Part shown: positions 18,675 through 27,528 of the stretch, piece after piece
Numbering within the stretch: the stretch's first letter is position 1
How the letters are laid out: each line of letters begins with the position of its first letter
Assembly (NCBI GenBank): GCA_001839685.1
Contig: MLAK01000384.1
Location: 24,128-68,489 of the forward strand
Length of the DNA stretch: 44,362 nucleotides
Reading direction: 5' to 3'
Source of the DNA: Tritrichomonas foetus
Lineage: Eukaryota; Parabasalia; Tritrichomonadida; Tritrichomonadidae
The notes under the pieces: generated by a model
Told to the model about the DNA's origin: nothing
Databases searched by the model: none
Seen by the model: the letters and a program-made list of their open reading frames with translations, nothing else
Translations under genes and position numbers: made by a program

Positions 18675-21600
18675 TTATTTCGTTTCTTCTGGTTTTGGTG
18701 GTGGCATCATTGATTTCCAAACTTCCAAATTCGCCTTGACTGAATTAACATTCACAATAAGTTCCGGACACATTCTTGCTAGTGTCTGGTAAAGTGGAAT
18801 ACAAATGAAGTTGTAGAAACCAATTTGTGATTTTGGCTTATCAGGATGCTCTCTATCATTTAATGGTGATGTTAAACCAATTCCTTGTTGTTTTTCATGA
18901 TCACCTTGTCGAAAGAATTCTTGATTCAAAACATCACACCACTTATCAGCAAGTGTGAAAGGTCTAGAAACATTAGATATATCAGCTACTTTTAATACAA
19001 GCTGCATTGTTAATAATCGATGCTCAGGAACATTAATATTATATTCTTTTTTATCAAGGATTTCCCCTGCTGTTTTCACAAGATTAAAATGATGTGCCAT
19101 ATCAGTTGAAAGAATTAATTTAATGATTAATGTCCACATCTTTTTAATATCAGTATCAGAAATTTTATGAAATAGATTACATTCATCACGGGATAAAATC
19201 GAAATTGCGACACTACAATGATGCGTTTCCATAACAGATTGATCTTTAAAGAGAATACCGAGCGGTGTTTCAGCTTTAACATTGTAAATATTATTAAATC
19301 CATCATGACCTGCATCATGACACACAGCAGCCACTAAAATTGAAAACATTTCAAATTTCGTGAATTTTTCATTCAATTTCGCAGTTCGCATTTCGTATGA
19401 AACATATTGAGAAACATCAATTGCATGAATCCAATTATGATAAGGAACACTATGATACATATGGCGGATTTCATACAGAAAAGTAAACAACATTTCATTT
19501 TTTACATCGAATTCTTTCAGGAGCCCAAATTCAGTAAAAAGAGAGAAAATGATCTTAAATTTATCAATTTCATCCCATTCAATTGCAAAGAAATTAAGAA
19601 TTCTGATCTTTTGTTCTTGCTCTTCAGTTAATTTTAGAAGAACAGGAATTTGATCAGTTTTATCTCGTTCACTTTCACCAACGTACTTTTGCATTTCAAT
19701 GGTTACACTACCGAGAGTGACCGTATCCTTTAATCTACTATTTTCAAGTGACACAGAAGCGAAAGCCGCGAAAGATTGAAGCATTTTTTGATCACTTTCT
19801 GTGAAATTACCACCAACTTTATTAACCATTTCAGCAACACCCATTACTTGACCATCAGATGTAATAACTGGCGCAACACAAACAGAATTTGTGCGGAAAC
19901 CTGATGAACTATCAACAGATCGATTAAATCGAGGATCATGATAAACATCATTAACTGTAAGTGGTTCTTTAGTCTGTGCACAGGATGCAGCAATTCCAGT
20001 TGTTAAAGGAAGAGTTGGTGGAACATCACCACCATCAAAAATAAAGGATTTAAGAACGTTAGCAGCTGGATCAACAAGGAAAAGTGATGCACGTTCAGCA
20101 CAAATTACTTTTCTTGCATTTTGCATAATATCCGTTAAAAGAAGTTGGATGTTTTCTGATTTAGAAAGTGAAAATGAAACTTCAAAGAATGAATGCAATT
20201 GTTGAGACATATCAAGTGAATGTTGATATAGCCTTGCATTTTCAAGTGAGATTCCACAAAAAACATTAAAAATTTGAATCATTTTTGCATCCCATTGACC
20301 AAAAGGACGATTATCAAGTTTGTTCACCATTTCTGTAACTCCAATAATTTCACCCCTATAATTATAAATCGGCACAGAAAGAATTGATTTTGTTCGATAT
20401 CCAGATTCAGAATCTGTTGAAGGATCAAAAGCAGGATCTTCATAAGCGTCTGCAATATTCAAAATTCGTGCTTCTGAAACTGTTTTTCCTGCTATTCCTT
20501 TATTTATTGGAATGTCAATTGATTCTCTTAAACCGCGTTGAAAAGAAGTAATTAAACGATCTCCTGCATCATTCACTAAGAAAAGTGAACAACGATCTGC
20601 ATTTGTGAGAAGGCGACCTTTTTCCATAATAGTTGCAGTAAGTTTTTCAATGTCAAGAACAGAAGACAATACTTCAGCAACTTCTAACAAAGCAGTCAAT
20701 CCTTCTTGTTCATACCTGCTTTTTTGATATTGGTCGAAGAACAATGAATGATTTGAAGCATTTGACAACGCCAAAGCTAAATAAGGCGCTAGACTCTTCA
20801 ATTTTTCTTCATCATAAGAAGTAAAAATACCTCCTGCATTTCCAGCAACAACAAAAGCATTACCAGACACATTGCTTCTTGCACTACTCAGCATATTGTT
20901 TTTCCCAGTACCACTGGTATTACTAGAAGTGTTTGATGGGTTCGAATTTAGAAATGCTTGATGATTTGCTCCACGAAGAACAATAGCGTATTTGTTTTTG
21001 CTAGTGGCTTCAATGACTGGCAAGACGAGAACAGATTCTTCTGTCTCTGTATCAATGACTGGATCATATGAACGATGTAATTTATTCACTTCACAATTGC
21101 ATAGTTGTGCCTCGCGAATTGCTTCACCAACAATGCCAGTATGATCATTTACAATAACAGTTTTATTTTGAAAGTATCTTACCATAACATCTTTTTCTTC
21201 ATTGTATTCCCAAATTTCAAAGGCGCGACATTTGAAGTAAGGAGTGAGTCGGCTTTCGAAAAACAAAATTAATTGATCAACTGACATTAATTGCATTATT
21301 TCAAGTAAAATAGGATCTATTTTCTGTGGTTGAATAATATATCTACTTAAGGTTTTGAATTTTTTGACAAAATGATTAATTAAATTTTCTTCATCAGCTG
21401 TAAAAACTGATGAGCTTGAAGAACGAACAACTTCGACAACTCCAACAATTGCATTTCTAAAATCGAAGACGGGGAAACAAATAAAAGGTCCATCTGATGA
21501 AGAAACTTTTCCATCGATATTAGAATCAAAACTTGGGTGTAATGGAAAGCTTTGGGCTTTGTTAATACTTCTACTGACAAAAGCAAGTCCTGCAATACCA

Positions 21601-22202
21601 ACATCACGTCTAATTCGTAAATTTTTTGAATACGAATATAATATTTGCAATGAACTGATATCTTCCCAATAACATACTGTTGATGCATTTAGTTGATCTT
21701 TGAAAAATATTTCCATTGCATTGGATAGTGATGATGGTGCATTTTCACTTGCATTAACCAAAAATGCATCAAATGCTACATCAAAAGACGATTCATGGAA
21801 AGGTGAATTAATTTCACCATTCGGATTTGGCGAATCTCGCTGTGACGCTTTCGATTTAGGCCTTCCTATTTGTAAAGGCATATCTTTAACTTCTTTTAAA
21901 TTCGATAAAGCAGCGGGTTTTTTCGACGTTGTAGTTTTTCCTGATTTATCTGTTAAAATGCGCATGCTCGAAGATCGTCCTGAGTTAATCAACTTTATAG
22001 TGCCTTCTTGTCCTTGCTGGTAATTTTGTTGGCCAAACTGGTTTGCTGTTCCAACTTGGCCGGCTTGAGGTACGACGTAATGATGGGGAATTTGCTTAGC
22101 GGGCGTCATAACGACTTGATCTTGCTGCACAAGGCAAGGAATTTGAAATTTATCACGTCTGCGGGGTAGTGGTTTCCTTTGGACAAAACTGCGATGATTC
22201 AT
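18675..22202 (-). CDS. Cyclic nucleotide phosphodiesterase with tandem GAF domains
   Basis: A 1175-residue class I phosphodiesterase expected to hydrolyse cAMP and/or cGMP. After a Gln-rich, basic N-terminus (about 1-130) come four GAF-like regions at about 135-290, 300-500, 500-665 and 670-830. The last two are the best, with FRTNSVCVAPV-type and MVNK segments. Their NKFDE-like motifs are incomplete: NK, F and D are kept but the final E is replaced (A or Q). The catalytic domain (about 880-1160) has YHNWIHAIDV, the metal-binding CHDAGHDG, STDMAHH, VADISNVSRP and the substrate-binding Gln in SQIGFYNF. All expected metal ligands are present. No membrane span, so probably cytosolic and regulated by a ligand bound to GAF. 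The start ATG is at 22200-22202. Nucleotide specificity cannot be read from the sequence. Confidence 0.95.
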   Translation of the reverse strand: MNHRSFVQRKPLPRRRDKFQIPCLVQQDQVVMTPAKQIPHHYVVPQAGQVGTANQFGQQNYQQGQEGTIKLINSGRSSSMRILTDKSGKTTTSKKPAALSNLKEVKDMPLQIGRPKSKASQRDSPNPNGEINSPFHESSFDVAFDAFLVNASENAPSSLSNAMEIFFKDQLNASTVCYWEDISSLQILYSYSKNLRIRRDVGIAGLAFVSRSINKAQSFPLHPSFDSNIDGKVSSSDGPFICFPVFDFRNAIVGVVEVVRSSSSSVFTADEENLINHFVKKFKTLSRYIIQPQKIDPILLEIMQLMSVDQLILFFESRLTPYFKCRAFEIWEYNEEKDVMVRYFQNKTVIVNDHTGIVGEAIREAQLCNCEVNKLHRSYDPVIDTETEESVLVLPVIEATSKNKYAIVLRGANHQAFLNSNPSNTSSNTSGTGKNNMLSSARSNVSGNAFVVAGNAGGIFTSYDEEKLKSLAPYLALALSNASNHSLFFDQYQKSRYEQEGLTALLEVAEVLSSVLDIEKLTATIMEKGRLLTNADRCSLFLVNDAGDRLITSFQRGLRESIDIPINKGIAGKTVSEARILNIADAYEDPAFDPSTDSESGYRTKSILSVPIYNYRGEIIGVTEMVNKLDNRPFGQWDAKMIQIFNVFCGISLENARLYQHSLDMSQQLHSFFEVSFSLSKSENIQLLLTDIMQNARKVICAERASLFLVDPAANVLKSFIFDGGDVPPTLPLTTGIAASCAQTKEPLTVNDVYHDPRFNRSVDSSSGFRTNSVCVAPVITSDGQVMGVAEMVNKVGGNFTESDQKMLQSFAAFASVSLENSRLKDTVTLGSVTIEMQKYVGESERDKTDQIPVLLKLTEEQEQKIRILNFFAIEWDEIDKFKIIFSLFTEFGLLKEFDVKNEMLFTFLYEIRHMYHSVPYHNWIHAIDVSQYVSYEMRTAKLNEKFTKFEMFSILVAAVCHDAGHDGFNNIYNVKAETPLGILFKDQSVMETHHCSVAISILSRDECNLFHKISDTDIKKMWTLIIKLILSTDMAHHFNLVKTAGEILDKKEYNINVPEHRLLTMQLVLKVADISNVSRPFTLADKWCDVLNQEFFRQGDHEKQQGIGLTSPLNDREHPDKPKSQIGFYNFICIPLYQTLARMCPELIVNVNSVKANLEVWKSMMPPPKPEETK

Positions 22203-22226
22203 TCCGATATATTTAGAATTTCGAGA

Positions 22227-22236
22227 AGTTGAAAGG
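22227..22236 (-). promoter_or_regulatory. CCTTTCAACT motif upstream of the phosphodiesterase gene
   Basis: On the minus strand CCTTTCAACT lies about 24 bases before the ATG, followed by TCTCG. The same CCTTTCAA(C/T)T occurs before the 5551-9249 ankyrin gene at a similar distance. It resembles the CCTTTGAC-type core promoter motif reported for T. vaginalis, so it may be a core promoter alternative to the TCACT initiator. Confidence 0.35.
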
Positions 22237-23138
22237 AGTTTAGAATAATTTCATGATACCTAGAAAATTGAATTATATCAATGAATATTGAATGTCAATT
22301 TATCGATTTATCTCTTTTCAAATTGTGGTTATACCGCATAATATTTTATTCAATTCTTTTTATAAATATCTTATTCAATTCTGCATTTGAATTGAAAATT
22401 TGTAAAAACTAAATTAAAAATGACATTTCCTCTTCGATTTTTGCATAGTTTATTCCGCGTATATTTGGTAAAAATTGAATCCATATTTTTACATTCACTG
22501 TAAAAATATTGCATATTTGAATAGTTAAAAGATTGGTTCTTCTCCAAAAAACACTTCACTTCATATCTATTCTTTCCTCATTCACTTATCATAAGTTTTT
22601 TTGACAATCGCATCAAATCAAATATGTATAAATCTTTCATATCGTCAACAAAGCTTATCTTTTATTGATTTCCAATTAATCTGTGAATGAACGAAAAATG
22701 ATAATTTCTTGATAAAAGGCGTTTCTAATTTTCACTGAAATCATATTTACTAAGTATATTCGACATTAGACATTCATAATAAATCCATTATTCTCAATTT
22801 TGAACATCCGAAAAAAATTCAATCGCCAAAATATTTGAAATAGTTTTTTGTGTACACGCTTTTCTGAAGTATAAATTAATACTTTGATATCATCTGATTC
22901 ATATTCAATCCCAAAAAGAAATATTTTATATTTATTCTGTCTTCCCAACTTCAACAGATCTTTCTGTAATGACACAATTTTTCCAACAGAAATGAGTTTT
23001 TACGAAAGAATTTAGAAAGTAAGAATTGATAAAATCGATACATTGCATTTTTATTAAAAATATTTTACAAATTTATTCATGAGTGAATCCTACATTGCCA
23101 AATTGATTTATTGATTGGCAAATCATTTCATCATTGTT
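22237..23138. other. Spacer between the phosphodiesterase and SEL1L-like genes
   Basis: About 900 bases of AT-rich sequence between two genes on the minus strand. Short open frames occur (for example 22766-22975 on the minus strand) but lack family similarity and proper starts. I see no RNA gene or repeat. Confidence 0.5.
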
Positions 23139-25082
23139 CTAATCTAAATACAAGTTTTCTGGCTTATTTGGAGGTTCATTAAAAATTATTTCAATTCTGT
23201 TATCGACCAATAAGAAAAACAGAATCAAGAACCAAGCAATAGTCAATTGCAATTTATATGATTCTAATAATTTAATAATTTCTTCAATAGTGTCTTCACT
23301 AATTCCTTTTTCATTTTGAGTCATTCCAACTGTGAAAGATAATTGATTTGTATTGAACTCAAATGTTGTCGTTTTCATTGACTGATATAAACTTTGACCA
23401 AACTTGTAAATAATTTTTGGTGTTATTGCAAGAAGTGGCATGAAGAAATTGGAATTTTCTTCAAATCCTTTCTTAATATATTTCATCATGTTGACAAGTG
23501 ATAATGGCGCTTTATCATCAAGCATTGCTACAATTTTCAAGAACTGCGCTTGCTCATTATTTCCTTTTTCAAAGAGTACATTAATAGCTTTTTGAGTATC
23601 ATTGCGTTTCAGATAAATTTCATATAAATAAGGTGAAACATCAAAATAGCAAGAGTTTTGTGCATTCTTAAACATTTTGGCAGCTAAATCATATTGGATA
23701 TCTTCATCGAAGAATTTCTTGCCATTCGTAAGTCTGTCCCAATAAAGAAGCGTTAAGCCTGCATTGAATGATGACGTACAATGTCCTTGATCAGAAAGTC
23801 TCATCCAAATCATCAAAGCAGCCTCATAATTTCCATCTTTGTAGTATTTTTCAGCTATTTTTGAATTATCCATCCAAGGAGCAGTTTCACAATTCGCGTG
23901 GAAGAATGTAAAACTTGTCTGTTCATTAAATTCTGCAACACCGATCTTTGAAAAGTATGCATAATTATGTACAGCTACTCTCATACCTTTCATCGCAAGA
24001 TGAGTCAGATTTCCTATACCATATGTTTTGTTTTCGTTTGATGTTGAGTGGATATCTTTCATGGCTAGATTGAAAATAGCTCCTTCATGACCAGCATTTG
24101 CAGCTTTTCTGAAAAGTTCGTTCGATTCATCAGCTCTGCCTTCTCCTTGAAGAATAACGCCTAAATTATTAAATGCGTTAGGATCATCCTCCCTTGCGGC
24201 GAGATTATAATAATGAAGAGCAGCCTCCATGTCAACCGGACCATCTTGTCCGAGATGATGAATTCTACCAAGATGGATATTTGCGTAAGTATTTGTTGGA
24301 TACTGTTCAAACATTTGTCTGGCACGATGAATATCAACATCAACACCATACTTTCCATAGTAGTAAACGGTCGCTAACTCGACTCCTGATTCTTCGTCTC
24401 CAAGTTGTGCTTTGTACTTCAAAAATTGGAGAATTGCTTGATCATCTTGCTCTTTGTGTTCTTTCAACTGAAGCAAGCGGGTTAACAATTCGGGATCATG
24501 TCCGGTGGATCTCGAGCTATCTTCTAGCTGTGAGACAAACAAGCTAATCAGAGAAATTCGGTTTAATGCAGTATACATTGATTTTGGTTTATATTGGCCG
24601 TGTGCAAGCGATTGAATTTCCCAGAGGCAACTGTAAACACTACCTTTACTGCACGCGATATTGTTGTAAACGGACGCCTTTGGAATGTTTCGTTTAACTC
24701 CGAGTCCATATAAATACATAAAGGCGAGCTGTGAGTAGGCTGGAATGAAATTCGACTTTGATGATTCTTTGTAATAATAAGCGGCAGCAGTATGATTTAA
24801 TTGGAGTGGCGGAATTCCGTATAAATTGAATTCACCTAATAAAAATAAGGCTGGTCCATATTTGCTTTCGGCTAAATTATTTAAAACATCAAAGTCAATG
24901 TTTGTAGTATTTTCTATGGCTTTCTGAAAGGCGTCGCGATAATTTTTTCCACATTTAATTGAAATTTGCTCGTACGCTTTGAAAAAATCGGATACTTGAT
25001 ATCCTTCCATCTTGAAAATGTAGTGATCAGGAAGAATAGTAATATTTTCGATGAGCTGCAAAGCAAATAGTAGATAAAACAT
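23139..25082 (-). CDS. SEL1L/Hrd3-like ER-associated degradation protein
   Basis: A 647-residue protein. It begins with a hydrophobic signal peptide (MFYLLFALQLIENITIL). Sel1-type TPR repeats follow from about residue 75 to 600, e.g. AYSQLAFMYLYGLGVKRN, GVELATVYYYGKYGVDVDI, ANIHLGRIHHLGQDGPVDM and NAFNNLGVILQGEGR. There is a single C-terminal membrane span (LQLTIAWFLILFFLLV), then a tail of about 22 residues with Pro/Asn. This is the layout of SEL1L/Hrd3, which works with the Hrd1 ubiquitin ligase to pick misfolded ER proteins. Several NxT/NxS sites fit a lumenal domain. The ATG is at 25080-25082. Divergent from the interrupted ankyrin gene across 285 bases. Another Sel1-repeat membrane protein is possible but less likely. 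Confidence 0.85.
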   Translation of the reverse strand: MFYLLFALQLIENITILPDHYIFKMEGYQVSDFFKAYEQISIKCGKNYRDAFQKAIENTTNIDFDVLNNLAESKYGPALFLLGEFNLYGIPPLQLNHTAAAYYYKESSKSNFIPAYSQLAFMYLYGLGVKRNIPKASVYNNIACSKGSVYSCLWEIQSLAHGQYKPKSMYTALNRISLISLFVSQLEDSSRSTGHDPELLTRLLQLKEHKEQDDQAILQFLKYKAQLGDEESGVELATVYYYGKYGVDVDIHRARQMFEQYPTNTYANIHLGRIHHLGQDGPVDMEAALHYYNLAAREDDPNAFNNLGVILQGEGRADESNELFRKAANAGHEGAIFNLAMKDIHSTSNENKTYGIGNLTHLAMKGMRVAVHNYAYFSKIGVAEFNEQTSFTFFHANCETAPWMDNSKIAEKYYKDGNYEAALMIWMRLSDQGHCTSSFNAGLTLLYWDRLTNGKKFFDEDIQYDLAAKMFKNAQNSCYFDVSPYLYEIYLKRNDTQKAINVLFEKGNNEQAQFLKIVAMLDDKAPLSLVNMMKYIKKGFEENSNFFMPLLAITPKIIYKFGQSLYQSMKTTTFEFNTNQLSFTVGMTQNEKGISEDTIEEIIKLLESYKLQLTIAWFLILFFLLVDNRIEIIFNEPPNKPENLYLD

Positions 25083-25367
25083 GCAGCCAAATATTAGTTT
25101 TTTGGTGAATTATATTGGCATAATTTGACTAACTCTGCTTCAATTTCATTGAAAAAGTGAGAATATGTGTTTTTGTTGAGTTTTCTCAATGAACAAAATT
25201 TAAACAAAGTTATTTAATTAAAGGTCAATTTATTTCTCCTCAATTATTTTCGAAAATGAAAAATCGAAAATTGAATAATTTATGAAATAATTTGAAATGT
25301 TTACAAATCCGGTTTGTGAATAATTTTTCCGAATAATTCTGAAAATTGATACGTTTACTTGATATAA

Positions 25368-27051
25368 ATGATAAATTCCTCAAAAGTCGCAGTTGACACC
25401 AGTCTTGAAGCTGTAAACAAACTCATAGAGTCAAGTACAGATCTCAACGAACTTGTTCTTTTATTTTTTTAATTATGTTTCGCTTATCTTTTTCAATGTT
25501 ATTTCGATTTTTACCCATGTTTTTTTATTATTAACTCAAATCTCTCGCCAGGCACAGCATTATTAATGGTCACCTCGAATCTCTCAAAGTTCTAATTGAT
25601 AACGGATGTAAAACAGAGCAATTATTATCGACAGCGATTACGTATTCTAAGCGAAAATGTTTTGATTTTCTATTGACACAAAATATAGATATAAATGAAC
25701 TAACGCCAAATAAATACACGCCAATTCATTTGGCCATATTAAATAAGAATAAATACTTTGTTAATAAATTACTTGAAGCAGGCGCAGATACATCAATACC
25801 AGACGTTTATTATTTTCTTTTTTATGAAGTTTATTTTTATTATTTTATAATGGTCTTCTTCCTATTTATCATGCCGCACATTTTGGTTCGAATGAAACTG
25901 TTTCAGCACTTCTTTCTCATGGATCACCGACAGCATATTTAAATGAGCCAACAACACCACTTTCTATTTCTATCAAACATCAGCACCTTCAAATCGCTTT
26001 TTACCTGATTGAAAATGGTGCTGATCCTGATGCAAATATTGAACATAGTCCAATTCTGTATGCAATCAAAAATAAAGATCCTTACGCTTTAAGATTATTA
26101 CTTCTAGCGGGTGCTTCAACTGAGTGCGTAAAAGAAGAAACAATTCCAAACGAATTAAAGATACTCTACAATAATTGGAATTGTAGTTCAATAGAATCAG
26201 TCGAACAAAACAAATTAAATGAAGGATTAAATAAGTTAACTGACACTTTAATCAAACTTCAGCCTGAATTGACTGCATTCATTGACAAATCAAATGATCC
26301 TTCTTATCTTTCTGGTTATCTTACTCCAGTTATTAATGAAGTTAATGAAAAAGTGGTAAAAGTAGCTAAATTTGTCAAGAATATTGAATCATGTTTTAGA
26401 CACATTCAAAGCACTCGTCTCGAATATTTAAAGAAACAATTCATCTACCTTGAAGAAATTGAAAAGAAAGATATTGAATCAGCTTTCAACGATGATGATC
26501 AACTTTGGTTAAATGTTATCGCTGATACTAAAAACAAATTAAAATCTGCCTACGATACATCATCTTCATTATTCCCTGGAAATTGCTATAATCAAATTGC
26601 CGCTCTTCCAGAACAATTTCTTTCGATTCGAAGTGAACTTTTCCAACCTGTTTCAATGCCAGCACCAAGAAATAATGATATGTTGTCCAAACAAAGAGAA
26701 TATCGTTGCAACTTATTAGCTTTAAATTCCTTATTGAAGCGATTGAAGTTGTTGTGCTTTGACACTCATAATATGATCACAACGTTTTCAGAAGGTATCA
26801 TCACTTTGCTTGACAAAGTTGAACAAATTTTAGAACAGTTACGTGATTTGGTAGTTCGTGAACAACAACTTAACTTCGACTTCCAGAAAAAGCATCCAGA
26901 TATTGAACCACCACCAAAGGAGGTAATAAAAGCATTAGATGAGAAAAGAATGCAATTAGAATTAGATATGGCATTCTTGAAATTGGAAAAGGAAAACTTT
27001 CAATCAATTTCGATAAATATTCTCAGGCTTGTTCGACATTGCATCAACTAA
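25368..27051 (+). CDS. Ankyrin-repeat protein interrupted by two T-rich inserts
   Basis: Three family-like segments lie in order but in three frames: 25368-25454 (MINSSKVAVDTSLEAVNKLI to DLNEL), about 25535-25804 (SLARHSIINGHLES through GADTSIPD), and 25849-27051 (NGLLPIYHAAHFGSNETVSA to the stop). Ankyrin repeats cover the first 240 or so residues; the remaining part is a long helical, coiled-coil-like region (for example VNEKVVKVAKFVKNIESC and EQILEQLRDLVVREQQLN). The gaps are very T-rich, begin with GTT and fall where the ankyrin repeat consensus needs almost nothing inserted. They would have to be removed as about 80 and 44 bases to restore the frame. No GT-AG pair does this, so either splicing is non-canonical or the gene has been damaged. 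From 26269 on an intact ATG frame exists (260 codons). Confidence 0.7.
25455..25534 (+). other. First T-rich interruption of the ankyrin gene
   Basis: Starts GTTCTTTTATT and runs to about TATTATTAA before CTCAAATCTCTCGCC. It contains in-frame stops. An ordinary GT-AG intron starting at 25455 and ending at CCAG (25551) or CACAG (25557) leaves the wrong reading frame, so the boundaries given are those needed for frame and repeat spacing, not observed splice sites. Confidence 0.35.
25805..25848 (+). other. Second T-rich interruption of the ankyrin gene
   Basis: 44 bases, almost only T and A, starting GTTTATTATTTTC. Removing exactly this block joins GADTSIPD to NGLLPIYHAA, which fits ankyrin spacing. 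The 3' end does not end in AG, so it is not a standard intron. Confidence 0.4.
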
Positions 27052-27528
27052 AAATTCATGTTTTTTATTAAACCAATATCACCACAAATTTTAATTTTTA
27101 TGGAGTCTTTTCTATTATTTATTTATTGATGCATCAAAATATATCATAATCTAAAATGTAATTTATAAAGTGATCAATTTTCGGAAAAATATTGATTTAC
27201 AGATTTCAATGAATGTAAAGATAGAGAAAACTAAATAAGGGACAGAAACAATAACATAAATAGTATGCGATTTTGTATTTCATTTAGTATAAAACCTATT
27301 TTTTAGTAGAAAAGCAATAACGAATTTCACCAAACAAAAAATCCTTCATAAAACGTAAGGCACGATTTCCTAATCGTATGAAAACACATGTTAGGATGAT
27401 GATGCTTTTGGAAAGCGGTTATCTACGACCAACAAAATGCAGGGAATTCAATCTAATGCAATCTGCAAAAATAAGAGGTCGGATTTTTGAAGCATTCAAA
27501 AAGTAGCTATCGTCAAAAAAATTCCGAA
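27052..27528. other. Spacer and upstream region of the MMS19-like gene
   Basis: 477 bases. A small perfect hairpin ACGATT-TCCT-AATCGT lies at 27362-27377. TATCGTC at 27508-27514, 14 bases before the ATG, resembles the Myb recognition element TATCGT known from T. vaginalis promoters. No gene seen. Confidence 0.4.

Noticed and set aside
22766..22975. Minus-strand 69-codon frame in the spacer after the phosphodiesterase gene
   Set aside because: It has no ATG start, AT-driven composition and no family pattern.
27487..27528. Fourteen-residue extension of the MMS19-like protein
   Set aside because: It begins with TTG, is low in family character and is followed closely by a good ATG.
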